From Clusia tigrina (lineage: Eukaryota; Arthropoda; Insecta; Diptera; Clusiidae), in NCBI GenBank assembly GCA_920105625.2, contig OV050032.1, positions 101,292,542 to 101,356,541 on the forward strand: DNA of 64,000 nucleotides, written 5' to 3'. Of this stretch, positions 26,032-40,136 are shown one piece after another; within the stretch, counting starts at the first letter, position 1, and each line of letters opens with the position of its first letter. A model generated the notes under the pieces. The model was not told the DNA's origin. It ran no database searches and saw only the letters and a list, made by a program, of their open reading frames with translations. The translations under genes and the position numbers were made by a program.

Positions 26032-27011
26032 TTGCAACATACAAATGCTTGTAACTTTTTACTGGAGCGTCATAAAACCTTGACATTTTGTAACAATAAA
26101 GTACTCGAGCCTCTTGTCAATTTAAACTATCGCTCAAAGCTATGCTACCCTAGAGTCCCAAATCAAACACTAATAAAACTTCAAATGGCCCTAACTTCTA
26201 TATGGTACGTCCTACACCTATCAAAGTTTGCAACATACAATTGCTTGTAACTTTATACTGGAGCGTCATAAAACCTTGAAATTTTGTAACAATAAAGTAC
26301 TCGAGCCTCTTGTCAATTTAAACTATCGCTCAAAGCTATGCTACCCTAGAGTCCCAAATCAAACACTGATAAAACTTCAAACGCCCCTAACTTCTATACG
26401 GTACGTCCTACACCTATCAAAGTTTGCAACATACAAATGCTTGTAACTTTTTACTGGAGCGTCATAAAACCTTGACATTTTGTAACAATAAAGTACTCGA
26501 GCCTCTTGTCAATTTAAGCTATCGCTCAAAGCTATGCTACCCTAGACTCCCAAATCAAACACTGATAAAACTTCAAACGCCCCTAACTTCTTTACGGTAC
26601 GTCCTACACCTATCAAAGTTTGCAACATACAAATGCTTGTAACTTTTTACTGGAGCGTCATAAAACCTTGAAATTTTGTAACAATAAAGTACTCGAGCCT
26701 CTTGTCAATTTAGGCGATCGCTCAAAGCTATGCTACCCTTGAGTCCCAAATCAAACACTGATAAAACTTCAAATGGCCCTAACTTCTATACGGTACGTCC
26801 TACACCTATCAAAGTTTGCAACATACAAATGCTTGTAACTTTTTATTGGAGCGTCATAAAACCTTGAAATTTTGTAACAATAAAGTACTCGAGCCTCTTG
26901 TCAATTTAAGCTATCGCTCAAAGCTATGCTACCCTAGAGTCCCAAATCACACACTGATAAAACTTCAAATGGCCCTAACTTCTATACGGTACGTCCTACA
27001 CCTATCAAAGT

Positions 27012-27990
27012 TTGCAACATACAATTGCTTGTAACTTTTTACTGGAGCGTCCTAAAACCTTGAAATTTTGTAACAATGAAGTACCCGAGGCTCTTGTCAA
27101 TTTAAGCTATCGCTCAAAACTATGCTACCCTAGAGACCCAAATCAAACACTGATAAAACTTCCAACGCCCCTAACTTCTTTACGGTACGTCCTACAAATA
27201 TCAAAGTTGGCAACATTCAAATGCTTGTAACTTTTTACTGGAGCGTCATAAAACCTTGAAATTTTGTAACAATAAAGTACTCGAGCCTCTTGTCAATTTA
27301 AGCTATCGCTCAAAGCTATGCTACCCTAGAGTCCCAAATCAAACACTGATAAAACTTCAAACGCCCCTAACTTCTATACGGTACGTCCTACACCTATCAA
27401 AGTTTGCAACATACAAATGCTTGTAACTTTTTACTGGAGCGTCATAAAACCTGAAATTTTGTAACAATAAATTACTCGAGCCTCTTGTCAATTTAAGCCA
27501 TCGCTCAAAGCTAAGCTACCCTAGAGTCCCAAATCAAACACTGATAAAACTTCAAGCGCCCCTAACTTCTTTACGGTACGTCCTACACCTATCAAAGTTG
27601 GCAACATTCAAATGCTTGTAACTTTTTACTGGAGCGTCATAAAACCTTGAAATTTTGTAACAATAAATTACTCGAGCCTTTTGTCAATTTAAGCTATCGC
27701 TCAAAGCTATGCTGCCCTAGAGTCCCAAATCAAACACTAATAAAACTTCAAATGGCCCTAACTTCTATATGGTACGTCCTACACCTATCAAAGTTTGCAA
27801 CATACAATTGCTTGTAACTTTATACTGGAGCGTCATAAAACCTTGAAATTTTGTAACAATAAAGTACTCGAGCCTCTTGTCAATTTAAACTATCGCTCAA
27901 AGCTATGCTACCCTGGAGTCCCAAATCAAACACTGATAAAACTTCAAACGCCCCTAACTTCAATACGGTACGTCCTATACCTATCAAAGT
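27012..27990 (+). repeat. C-B-w-h-a five-monomer cassette, copy 2
   Basis: Partner of 20743-21721. The first monomer begins with CAATTGC, unlike its partner. The final a monomer has CTACCCTGGAGTCCC and GTCCTATACC. Confidence 0.85.
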
Positions 27991-28186
27991 TTGCAACATA
28001 CAAATGCTTGTAACTTTTTACTGGAGCGTCATAAAACCATGACATTTTGTAACAATAAAGTACTCGAGCCCCTTGTCATTTTAAGCTATCGCTCAAAGCT
28101 ATGCTACCCTAGAGTCCCAAATTAAACACTAACAAAACTTCAAATGGCCCTAACTTCTATATGGTACGTCCTACACCTATCAAAGT
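27991..28186 (+). repeat. Divergent gm monomer
   Basis: Distinctive changes are ACCATGACATT, CCCCTTGTCATTTTAAGC, AAATTAAACACTAACAAAAC and TATATGG. The first part recurs at 30733 (+2,742 bp), there joined to an a-type end. Confidence 0.8.
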
Positions 28187-30145
28187 TTGCAACATACAAT
28201 TGCTTGTAACTTTATACTGGAGCGTCATAAAACCTTGAAATTTTGTAACAATAAAGTACTCGAGCCTCTTGTCAATTTAAACTATCGCTCAAAGCTATGC
28301 TACCCTAGAGTCCCAAATCAAACACTGATAAAACTTCAAACGCCCCTAACTTCTATACGGTACGTCCTACACCTATCAAAGTTTGCAACATACAAATGCT
28401 TGTAACTTTTTACTGGAGCGTCATAAAACCTTGACATTTTGTAACAATAAAGTACTCGAGCCTCTTGTCAATTTAAGCTATCGCTCAAGGCTATGCTACC
28501 CTAGAGTCCCAAATCAAACACTGATAAAACTTCAAACGCCCCTAACTTCTTTACGGTACGTCCTACACCTATCAAAGTTTGCAACATACAAATGCTTGTA
28601 ACTTTTTACTGGAGCGTCATAAAACCTTGAAATTTTGTAACAATAAAGTACTCGAGCCTCTTGTCAATTTAAGCTATCGCTCAAAACTATGCTACCCTAG
28701 AGACCCAAATCAAACACTGATAAAACTTCAAACGCCCCTAACTTCTATACGGTACGTCCTACACCTATCAAAGTTTGCAACATACAAATGCTTGTAACTT
28801 TTTACTGGAGCGTCATAAAACCTTGAAATTTTGTAACAATAAAGTACTCGAGCATCTTGTCAATTTAAGCCATCGCTCAAAGCTATGCTACCCTTGAGTC
28901 CCAAATCAAACACTGATAAAACTTCAAACGCCCCTAACTTCTTTACGGTACGTCCTACACCTATCAAAGTTTGCAACATACAAATGCTTGTCACTTTTTA
29001 CTGGAGCGTCATAAAACCTTGAAATTTTGTAACAATAAATTACTCGAGCCTCTTGTCAATTTAAGCTATCGCTCAAAGCTATGCTGCCCTAGAGTCCCAA
29101 ATCAAACACTAATAAAACTTCAAATGGCCCTAACTTCTATATGGTACGTCCTACACCTATCAAAGTTTGCAACATACAATTGCTTGTAACTTTATACTGG
29201 AGCGTCATAAAACCTTGAAATTTTGTAACAATAAAGTACTCGAGCCTCTTGTCAATTTAAACTATCGCTCAAAGCTATGCTACCCTAGAGTCCCAAATCA
29301 AACACTGATAAAACTTCAAACGCCCCTAACTTCAATACGGTACGTCCTACACCTATCAAAGTTTGCAACATACAAATGCTTGTAACTTTTTACTGGAGCG
29401 TCATAAAACCTTTACATTTTGTAACAATAAAGTACTCGAGCCTCTTGTCAATTTAAGCTATCGCTCAAAGCTATGCTACCCTAGAGTCCCAAATCAAACA
29501 CTAATAAAACTTCAAATGGCCCTAACTTCTATATGGTACGTCCTACACCTATCAAAGTTTGCAACATACAATTGCTTGTAACTTTATACTGGAGCGTCAT
29601 AAAACCTTGAAATTTTGTAACAATAAAGTACTCGAGCCTCTTGTCAATTTAACTATCGCTCAAAGCTATGCTACCCTAGAGTCCCAAATCAAACACTGAT
29701 AAAACTTCAAACGCCCCTAACTTCTATACGGTACGTCCTACACCTATCAAAGTTTGCAACATACAAATGCTTGTAACTTTTTACTGGAGCGTCATAAAAC
29801 CTTGACATTTTGTAACAATAAAGTACTCGAGCCTCTTGTCAATTTAAGCTATCGCTCCAAGCTATGCTACCCTAGAGTCCCAAATCAAACACTGATAAAA
29901 CTTCAAACGCCCCTAACTTCTTTACGGTACGTCCTACACCTATCAAAGTTTGCAACATACAAATGCTTGTAACTTTTTACTGGAGCGGCATAAAACCTTG
30001 AAATTTTGTAACAATAAAGTACTCGAGCCTCTTGTCAATTTAAGCTATCGCTCAAAGCTATGCTACCCTAGAGTCCCAAATCAAACACTGATAAAACTTC
30101 AAACGCCCCTAACTTCTATACGGTACGTCCTACACCTATCAAAGT

Positions 30146-30732
30146 TTGCAACATACAAATGCTTGTAACTTTTTACTGGAGCGTCATAAAACCTGAAATT
30201 TTGTAACAATAAATTACTCGAGCCTCTTGTCAATTTAAGCCATCGCTCAAAGCTAAGCTACCCTAGAGTCCCAAATCAAACACTGATAAAACTTCAAGCG
30301 CCCCTAACTTCTTTACGGTACGTCCTACACCTATCAAAGTTGGCAACATTCAAATGCTTGTAACTTTTTACTGGAGCGTCATAAAACCTTGAAATTTTGT
30401 AACAATAAATTACTCGAGCCTTTTGTCAATTTAAGCTATCGCTCAAAGCTATGCTGCCCTAGAGTCCCAAATCAAACACTAATAAAACTTCAAATGGCCC
30501 TAACTTCTATATGGTACGTCCTACACCTATCAAAGTTTGCAACATACAATTGCTTGTAACTTTATACTGGAGCGTCATAAAACCTTGAAATTTTGTAACA
30601 ATAAAGTACTCGAGCCTTTTGTCAATTTAAACTATCGCTCAAAGCTATGCTACCCTGGAGTCCCAAATCAAACACTGATAAAACTTCAAACGCCCCTAAC
30701 TTCAATACGGTACGTCCTACACCTATCAAAGT
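30146..30732 (+). repeat. w-h-a trimer inside the 1,566-bp unit
   Basis: It matches 27404-27990 at +2,742 bp, including CGAGCCTTTTGTC in h and CTACCCTGGAG in a. Confidence 0.85.
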
Positions 30733-30928
30733 TTGCAACATACAAATGCTTGTAACTTTTTACTGGAGCGTCATAAAACCATGACATTTTGTAACAATAA
30801 AGTACTCGAGCCCCTTGTCATTTTAAGCTATCGCTCAAAGCTATGCTACCCTAGAGTCCCAAATTAAACACTAACAAAACTTCAAACGCCCCTAACTTCA
30901 ATACGGTACGTCCTACACCTATCAAAGT
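30733..30928 (+). repeat. Chimeric monomer, divergent gm start and a-type end
   Basis: It follows 27991 through AACACTAACAAAACTTC and then has CGCCCCTAACTTCAATACGG of an a monomer. This places the recombination point between offsets of about 140 and 155. Confidence 0.75.
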
Positions 30929-31711
30929 TTGCAACATACAAATGCTTGTAACTTTTTACTGGAGCGTCATAAAACCTTGACATTTTGTAACAATAAAGTA
31001 CTCGAGCCTCTTGTCAATTTAAGCTATCGCTCAAAGCTATGCTACCCTAGAGTCCCAAATCAAACACTAATAAAACTTCAAATGGCCCTAACTTCTATAT
31101 GGTACGTCCTACACCTATCAAAGTTTGCAACATACAATTGCTTGTAACTTTATACTGGAGCGTCATAAAACCTTGAAATTTTGTAACAATAAAGTACTCG
31201 AGCCTCTTGTCAATTTAACTATCGCTCAAAGCTATGCTACCCTAGAGTCCCAAATCAAACACTGATAAAACTTCAAACGCCCCTAACTTCTATACGGTAC
31301 GTCCTACACCTATCAAAGTTTGCAACATACAAATGCTTGTAACTTTTTACTGGAGCGTCATAAAACCTTGACATTTTGTAACAATAAAGTACTCGAGCCT
31401 CTTGTCAATTTAAGCTATCGCTCCAAGCTATGCTACCCTAGAGTCCCAAATCAAACACTGATAAAACTTCAAACGCCCCTAACTTCTTTACGGTACGTCC
31501 TACACCTATCAAAGTTTGCAACATACAAATGCTTGTAACTTTTTACTGGAGCGGCATAAAACCTTGAAATTTTGTAACAATAAAGTACTCGAGCCTCTTG
31601 TCAATTTAAGCTATCGCTCAAAACTATGCTACCCTAGAGACCCAAATCAAACACTGATAAAACTTCAAACGCCCCTAACTTCTATACGGTACGTCCTACA
31701 CCTATCAAAGT
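30929..31711 (+). repeat. 1,566-bp unit, partial copy 2 (four monomers)
   Basis: gm, 195-bp a, g and k with GCGGCATAAAACC match 29363-30145 at +1,566 bp. The k monomer differs by AAACTATGC and AGAGACCC. Confidence 0.8.
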
Positions 31712-31907
31712 TTGCAACATACAAATGCTTGTAACTTTTTACTGGAGCGTCATAAAACCTTGAAATTTTGTAACAATAAAGTACTCGAGCCTCTTGTCAA
31801 TTTAAGCCATCGCTCAAAGCTATGCTACCCTTGAGTCCCAAATCAAACACTGATAAAACTTCAAATGGCCCTAACTTCTATACGGTACGTCCTACACCTA
31901 TCAAAGT

Positions 31908-32103
31908 TTGCAACATACAATTGCTTGTAACTTTATACTGGAGCGTCAGAAAACCTTGAAATTTTGTAACAATAAAGAACTCGAGCCTCTTGTCAATTTA
32001 AGCTATCGCTCAAAGCTGTGCTGCCCTAGAGTCCCAAATCAAACATTAATAAAACTTCAAATGGCCCTAACTTCTATATGGTACGTCCTACACCTATCAA
32101 AGT
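31908..32103 (+). repeat. x/h chimeric monomer
   Basis: It starts as x (CAATTGC, CTTTATAC, GAACTCGAG) and ends as h (GCTGTGCTGCC, AATGGCC, TATATGG). The switch lies between offsets of about 78 and 97. Private changes are CGTCAGAAAACC and AACATTAATAAAAC. Confidence 0.75.
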
Positions 32104-32691
32104 TTGCAACATACAATTGCTTGTAACTTTATACTGGAGCGTCATAAAACCTTGAAATTTTGTAACAATAAAGTACTCGAGCCTCTTGTCAATTTAAACT
32201 ATCGCTCAAAGCTATGCTACCCTAGAGTCCCAAATCAAACACTGATAAAACTTCAAACGCCCCTAACTTCTTTACGGTACGTCCTACACCTATCAAAGTT
32301 TGCAACATACAAATGCTTGTAACTTTTTACTGGAGCGTCATAAAACCTTGAAATTTTGTAGCAATAAAGTACTCGAGCCTCTTGTCAATTTAAGCTATCG
32401 CTCAAAGCTATGCTACCCTAGAGTCCCAAATCAAACACTGATAAAACTTCAAACGCCCCTAACTTCTTTACGGTACGTCCTACACCTATCAATGTTGGCA
32501 ACATTCAAATGCTTGTAACTTTTTACTGGAGCGTCATAAAACCTTGAAATTTTGTAACAATAAAGTACTCGAGCCTCTTGTCAATTTAAGCTATCGCTCA
32601 AGGCTATGCTACCCTTGAGTCCCAAATCAAACACTGATAAAACTTCAAACGCCCCTAACTTCTTTACGGTACGTCCTACACCTATCAAAGT

Positions 32692-32887
32692 TTGCAACAT
32701 ACAAATGCTTGTCACTTTTTACTGGAGCGTCATAAAACCTTGAAATTTTGTAACAATAAAGTACTCGAGCCTCTTGTCAATTTAAACTATCGCTCAAAGC
32801 TATGCTACCCTAGAGTCCCAAATCAAACACTGATAAAACTTCAAACGCCCCTAACTTCAATACGGTACGTCCTACACCTATCAAAGT
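32692..32887 (+). repeat. h/a chimeric monomer between two y monomers
   Basis: It starts with CTTGTCAC (h or M type) and continues with TTAAACTATC and TTCAATACGG of an a monomer. A full y monomer lies on each side (32496, 32888), so the neighbourhood suggests a two-monomer slip. Confidence 0.65.
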
Positions 32888-33083
32888 TTGCAACATACAA
32901 ATGCTTGTAACTTTTTACTGGAGCGTCATAAAACCTTGAAATTTTGTAACAATAAAGTACTCGAGCCTCTTGTCAATTTAAGCTATCGCTCAAGGCTATG
33001 CTACCCTTGAGTCCCAAATCAAACACTGATAAAACTTCAAACGCCCCTAACTTCTTTACGGTACGTCCTACACCTATCAAAGT

Positions 33084-34062
33084 TTGCAACATACAAATGC
33101 TTGTCACTTTTTACTGGAGCGTCATAAAACCTTGAAATTTTGTAACAATAAAGTACTCGAGCCTCTTGTCAATTTAAGCCATCGCTCAAAGCTATGCTAC
33201 CCTAGACTCCCAAATCAAACACTGATAAAACTTCAAGTGCCCCTAACTTCTTTACGGTACGTCCTACACCTATCAAAGTTGGCAACATTCAAATGCTTGT
33301 AACTTTTTACTGGAGCGTCATAAAACCTTGAAATTTTGTAACCATAAAGTACTCGAGCCTCTTGTCAATTTAAGCTATCGCTCAAAGCTATGCTACCCTA
33401 GAGTCCCAAATCAAACACTGATAAAACTTCAAACGCCACTAACTTCTATACGGTACGTCCTACACCTATCAAAGTTTGCAACATACAAATGCTTGTAACT
33501 TTTTACTGGAGCGTCATAAAACCTGAAATTTTGTAACAATAAATTACTCGAGCCTCTTGTCAATTTAAGCCATCGCTCAAAGCTATGCTACCCTAGAGTC
33601 CCAAATCAAACACTGATAAAACTTCAAGCGCCCCTAACTTCTTTACGGTACGTCCTACACCTATCAAAGTTGGCAACATTCAAATGCTTGTAACTTTTTA
33701 CTGGAGCGTCATAAAACCTTGAAATTTTGTAACAATAAATTACTGGAGCCTCTTGTCAATTTAAGCTATCGCTCAAAGCTGTGCTGCCCTAGAGTCCCAA
33801 ATCAAACACTAATAAAACTTCAAATGGCCCTAACTTCTATATGGTACGTCCTACACCTATCAAAGTTTGCAACATACAATTGCTTGTAACTTTATACTGG
33901 AGCGTCATAAAACCTTGAAATTTTGTAACAATAAAGTACTCGAGCCTCTTGTCAATTTAAACTATCGCTCAAAGCTATGCTACCCTAGAGTCCCAAATCA
34001 AACACTGATAAAACTTCAAACGCCCCTAACTTCTATACGGTACGTCCTACACCTATCAAAGT
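33084..34062 (+). repeat. M-B-w-h-a five-monomer cassette, copy 2
   Basis: Same order and h variants as 25053-26031 at +8,031 bp. It is followed directly by g and e, with no gm-a dimer. M has CTAGACTCCC and B has AACCATAAAG as private changes. Confidence 0.85.
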
Positions 34063-36022
34063 TTGCAACATACAAATGCTTGTAACTTTTTACTGGAGCG
34101 TCATAAAACCTTGACATTTTGTAACAATAAAGTACTCGAGCCTCTTGTCAATTTAAGCTATCGCTCAAAGCTATGCTACCCTAGAGTCCCAAATCAAACA
34201 CTGATAAAACTTCAAACGCCCCTAACTTCTTTACGGTACGTCCTACACCTATCAAAGTTTGCAACATACAAATGCTTGTAACTTTTTACTGGAGCGTCAT
34301 AAAACCTTGAAATTTTGTAACAATAAAGTACTCGAGCCTCTTGTCAATTTAGGCGATCGCTCAAAGCTATGCTACCCTTGAGTCCCAAATCAAACACTGA
34401 TAAAACTTCAAATGGCCCTAACTTCTATACGGTACGTCCTACACCTATCAAAGTTTGCAACATACAAATGCTTGTAACTTTTTACTGGAGCGTCATAAAA
34501 CCTTGAAATTTTGTAACAATAAAGTACTCGAGCCTCTTGTCAATTTAAGCTATCGCTCAAAGCTATGCTACCCTAGAGTCCCAAATCAAACACTGATAAA
34601 ACTTCAAATGGCCCTAACTTCTATACGGTACGTCCTACACCTATCAAAGTTTGCAACATACAAATGCTTGTAACTTTTTACTGGAGCGTCATAAAACCTT
34701 GAAATTTTGTAACAATGAAGTACCCGAGGCTCTTGTCAATTTAAGCTATCGCTCAAAACTATGCTACCCTAGAGACCCAAATCAAACACTGATAAAACTT
34801 CCAACGCCCCTAACTTCTTTACGGTACGTCCTACACCTATCAAAGTTTGCAACATACAAATGCTTGTAACTTTTTACTGGAGCGTCATAAAACCTTGAAG
34901 TTTTGTAACAATGAAGTACCCGAGCCTCTTGTCAATTTAAGCTATCGCTCAAAGCTATGCTACCCTAGAGTTCCAAATCAAACACTGATAAAACTTCAAA
35001 CGCCCCTAACTTCTTTACGGTACGTAATACACCTATCAAAGTTTGCAACATACAAATGTATGTAACTTTTTACTGGAGTGTCATAAAACCTTGAAATTTT
35101 GTAACAAGAAAGTACTCGAGCCTCTTGTCAATTTAAGCTATCGCTCAAAGCTATGCTACCCTAGAGTCCCAAATCAAACACTGATAAAACTTCAAACGCC
35201 CCTAACTTCTTTACAGTATATAATACACCTATCAAAGTTTGCAACATACAAATGCTTGTAACTTTTTACTGGAGCGTCATAAAACCTTGAAATTTTGTAA
35301 CAATAAAGTACTGGAGCCTCTTGTCAATTTAAGCCATCGCTCAAAGCTATGCTACCCTTGAGTCCCAAATCAAACACTGATAAAACTTCAAACGTCCTTA
35401 ACTTCTTTACGGTACGTCCTACACCTCTCAAAGTTTGCAACATACAAATGCTTGTAACTTTTTACTGGAGCGTCATAAAACCTTGAAATTTTGTAACAAT
35501 AAAGTACTCGAGCCTCTTGTCAATTTAAACTATCGCTCAAAGCTATGCTACCCTTGAGTCCCAAATCAAACACTGATAAAACTTCAAATGGCCCTAACTT
35601 CTATACGGTACGTCCTACACCTATCAAAGTTTGCAACATACAATTGCTTGTAACTTTATACTGGAGCGTCATAAAACCTTGAAATTTTGTAACAATAAAG
35701 AACTCGAGCATCTTGTGAATTTAAGCCATCGCTCAAAGCTGTGCTACCCTTGAGTCCCAAATCAAACACTGATAAAACTTCAAACGCCCCTAACTTCTTT
35801 ACGGTACGTCCTACACCTATCAAAGTTTGCAACATACAAATGCTTGTAACTTTTTACTGGAGCGTCATAAAACCTTGAAGTTTTGTAGCAATAAAGTACT
35901 CGAGCCTCTTGTCAATTTAAGCTATCGCTCAAAGCTATTCTACCCTAGAGTCCCAAATCAAACACTGATAAAACTTCAAACGCCCCTAACTTCTTTACGG
36001 TACGTCCTACACCTATCAAAGT

Positions 36023-37001
36023 TTGCAACATACAAATGCTTGTCACTTTTTACTGGAACGTCGTAAAACCTTGAAATTTTGTAACAATAAAGTACTCGAG
36101 CCTCTTGTCAATTTAAGCCATCGCTCAAAGCTATGCTACCCTAGAGTCCCAAATCAAACACTGATAAAACTTCAAGTGCCCCTAACTTCTTTACGGTACG
36201 TCCTACACCTATCAAAGTTGGCAACATTCAAATGCTTGTAACTTTTTACTGGAGCGTCATAAAACCTTGAAATTTTGTAACAATAAAGTACTCGAGCCTC
36301 TTGTCAATTTAAGCTATCGCTCAAAGCTATGCTACCCTAGAGTCCCAAATCAAACACTGATAAAACTTCAAACGCCCCTAACTTCTATACGGTACGTCCT
36401 ACACCTATCAAAGTTTGCAACATACAAATGCTTGTAACTTTTTACTGGAGCGTCATAAAACCTGAAATTTTGTAACAATAAATTACTCGAGCCTCTTGTC
36501 AATTTAAGCCATCGCTCAAAGCTATGCTACCCTAGAGTCCCAAATCAAACACTGATAAAACTTCAAGCGCCCCTAACTTCTTTACGGTACGTCCTACACC
36601 TATCAAAGTTGGCAACATTCAAATGCTTGTAACTTTTTACTGGAGCGTCATAAAACCTTGAAATTTTGTAACAATAAATTACTGGAGCCTCTTGTCAATT
36701 TAAGCTATCGCTCAAAGCTGTGCTGCCCTAGAGTCCCAAATCAAACACTAATAAAACTTCAAATGGCCCTAACTTCTATATGGTACGTCCTACACCTATC
36801 AAAGTTTGCAACATACAATTGCTTGTAACTTTATACTGGAGCGTCATAAAACCTTGAAATTTTGTAACAATAAAGTACTCGAGCCTCTTGTCAATTTAAA
36901 CTAACGCTCAAAGCTATGCTACCCTAGAGTCCCAAATCAAACACTGATAAAACTTCAAACGCCCCTAACTTCTATACGGTACGTCCTACACCTATCAAAG
37001 T
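36023..37001 (+). repeat. M-B-w-h-a five-monomer cassette, copy 3
   Basis: Copy at +2,939 bp from 33084. It is followed by one gm-a dimer (37002-37393) before g and e. M has GGAACGTCGTAAAACC. Confidence 0.85.
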
Positions 37002-38177
37002 TTGCAACATACAAATGCTTGTAACTTTTTACTGGAGCGTCATAAAACCTTGACATTTTGTAACAATAAAGTACTCGAGCCTCTTGTCAATTTAAGCTAT
37101 CGTTCAAAGCTATGCTACCCTAGAGTCCCAAATCAAACACTAATAAAACTTCAAATGGCCCTAACTTCTATATGGTACGTCCTACACCTATCAAAGTTTG
37201 CAACATACAATTGCTTGTAACTTTATACTGGAGCGTCATAAAACCTTGAAATTTTGTAACAATAAAGTACTCGAGCCTCTTGTCAATTTAAACTATCGCT
37301 CAAAGCTATGCTACCCTAGAGTCCCAAATCAAACACTGATAAAACTTCAAACGCCCCTAACTTCTATACGGTACGTCCTACACCTATCAAAGTTTGCAAC
37401 ATACAAATGCTTGTAACTTTTTACTGGAGCGTCATAAGACCTTGACATTTTGTAACAATAAAGTACTCGAGCCTCTTGTCAATTTAAGCTATCGCTCAAA
37501 GCTATGCTACCCTAGAGTCCCAAATCAAACACTGATAAAACTTCAAACGCCCCTAACTTCTTTACGGTACGTCCTACACCTATCAAAGTTTGCAACATAC
37601 AAATGCTTGTAACTTTTTACTGGAGCGTCATAAAACCTTGAAATTTTGTAACAATAAAGTACTCGAGCCTCTTGGCAATTTAGGCGATCGCTCAAAGCTA
37701 TGCTACCCTTGAGTCCCAAATCAAACACTGATAAAACTTCAAATGGCCCTAACTTCTATACGGTACGTCCTACACCTATCAAAGTTTGCAACATACAAAT
37801 GCTTGTAACTTTTTACTGGAGCGTCATAAAACCTTGAAATTTTGTAACAATAAAGTACTCGAGCCTCTTGTCAATTTAAGCTATCGCTCAAAGCTATGCT
37901 ACCCTAGAGTCCCAAATCAAACACTGATAAAACTTCAAATGGCCCTAACTTCTATACGGTACGTCCTACACCTATCAAAGTTTGCAACATACAAATGCTT
38001 GTAACTTTTTACTGGAGCGTCATAAAACCTTGAAATTTTGTAACAATAAAGTACTCGAGCCTTTTGTCAATTTAAGCTATCGCTCAAAGCTATGCTACCC
38101 TAGAGTCCCAAATCAAACACTGATAAAACTTCAAACGCCCCTAACTTCTATACGGTACGTCCTACACCTATCAAAGT

Positions 38178-38764
38178 TTGCAACATACAAATGCTTGTAA
38201 CTTTTTACTGGAGCGTCATAAAACCTGAAATTTTGTAACAATAAATTACTCGAGCCTCTTGTCAATTTAAGCCATCGCTCAAAGCTATGCTACCCTAGAG
38301 TCCCAAATCAAACACTGATAAAACTTCAAGCGCCCCTAACTTCTTTACGGTACGTCCTACACCTATCAAAGTTGGCAACATTCAAATGCTTGTAACTTTT
38401 TACTGGAGCGTCATAAAACCTTGAAATTTTGTAACAATAAATTACTGGAGCCTCTTGTCAATTTAAGCTATCGCTCAAAGCTGTGCTGCCCTAGAGTCCC
38501 AAATCAAACACTAATAAAACTTCAAATGGCCCTAACTTCTATATGGTACGTCCTACACCTATCAAAGTTTGCAACATACAATTGCTTGTAACTTTATACT
38601 GGAGCGTCATAAAACCTTGAAATTTTGTAACAATAAAGTACTCGAGCCTCTTGTCAATTTAAACTATCGCTCAAAGCTATGCTACCCTAGAGTCCCAAAT
38701 CAAACACTGATAAAACTTCAAACGCCCCTAACTTCTATACGGTACGTCCTACACCTATCAAAGT
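38178..38764 (+). repeat. w-h-a trimer without M-B leader
   Basis: It is preceded by a consensus monomer with CGAGCCTTTTGTC and followed by two g monomers and e. The h copy has the TTACTGGAGCC and GCTGTGCTGCC variants of the zone III cassettes. Confidence 0.85.
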
Positions 38765-40136
38765 TTGCAACATACAAATGCTTGTAACTTTTTACTGGAG
38801 CGTCATAAAACCTTGACATTTTGTAACAATAAAGTACTCGAGCCTCTTGTCAATTTAAGCTATCGCTCAAAGCTATGCTACCCTAGAGTCCCAAATCAAA
38901 CACTGATAAAACTTCAAACGCCCCTAACTTCTATACGGTACGTCCTACACCTATCAAAGTTTGCAACATACAAATGCTTGTAACTTTTTACTGGAGCGTC
39001 ATAAGACCTTGACATTTTGTAACAATAAAGTACTCGAGCCTCTTGTCAATTTAAGCTATCGCTCAAAGCTATGCTACCCTAGAGTCCCAAATCAAACACT
39101 GATAAAACTTCAAACGCCCCTAACTTCTTTACGGTACGTCCTACACCTATCAAAGTTTGCAACATACAAATGCTTGTAACTTTTTACTGGAGCGTCATAA
39201 AACCTTGAAATTTTGTAACAATAAAGTACTCGAGCCTCTTGTCAATTTAGGCGATCGCTCAAAGCTATGCTACCCTTGAGTCCCAAATCAAACACTGATA
39301 AAACTTCAAATGGCCCTAACTTCTATACGGTACGTCCTACACCTATCAAAGTTTGCAACATACAAATGCTTGTAACTTTTTACTGGAGCGTCATAAAACC
39401 TTGAAATTTTGTAACAATAAAGTACTCGAGCCTCTTGTCAATTTAAGCTATCGCTCAAAGCTATGCTACCCTAGAGTCCCAAATCAAACACTGATAAAAC
39501 TTCAAATGGCCCTAACTTCTATACGGTACGTCCTACACCTATCAAAGTTTGCAACATACAAATGCTTGTAACTTTTTACTGGAGCGTCATAAAACCTTGA
39601 AATTTTGTAACAATGAAGTACCCGAGGCTCTTGTCAATTTAAGCTATCGCTCAAAACTATGCTACCCTAGAGACCCAAATCAAACACTGATAAAACTTCC
39701 AACGCCCCTAACTTCTTTACGGTACGTCCTACACCTATCAAAGTTTGCAACATACAAATGCTTGTAACTTTTTACTGGAGCGTCATAAAACCTTGAAATT
39801 TTGTAACAATGAAGTACCCGAGCCTCTTGTCAATTTAAGCTACCGCTCAAATCTATGCTACCCTAGAGTTCCAAATCAAACACTGATAAAACTTCAAACG
39901 TCCTTAACTTCTTTACGGTACGTCCTACGCCTCTCAAAGTTTGCAACATACAAATGCTTGTAACTTTTTACTGGGGCGTCATAAAACCTTGAAATTTTGT
40001 AACAATAAAGTACTCGAGCCTCTTGTCAATTTAAACTATCGCTCAAAGCTATGCTACCCTTGAGTCCCAAATCAAACATTGATAAAACTTCAAATGGCCC
40101 CAACTTCTATACGGTACGTCCTACACCTATCAAAGT

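Larger units (their letters stand above)
29363..30928 (+). repeat. 1,566-bp eight-monomer unit, copy 1
   Basis: The order is gm, a (195 bp, TTTAACTATC), g, consensus with GCGGCATAAAACC, w (195 bp), h, a, then a divergent monomer whose end (CGCCCC, TTCAATACGG) equals the end of 29167. The unit restarts at 30929 with the same 195-bp a monomer and GCGGCAT variant, so it is a tandem duplication of eight monomers less two bases. Confidence 0.85.

Noticed and set aside
37543..37728. 61-codon minus-strand frame
   Set aside because: It is the only minus-strand frame of this size. It coincides with an e monomer whose TTGGCAATTTAGGCGATCG changes remove minus-strand stops. No coding signature is present.
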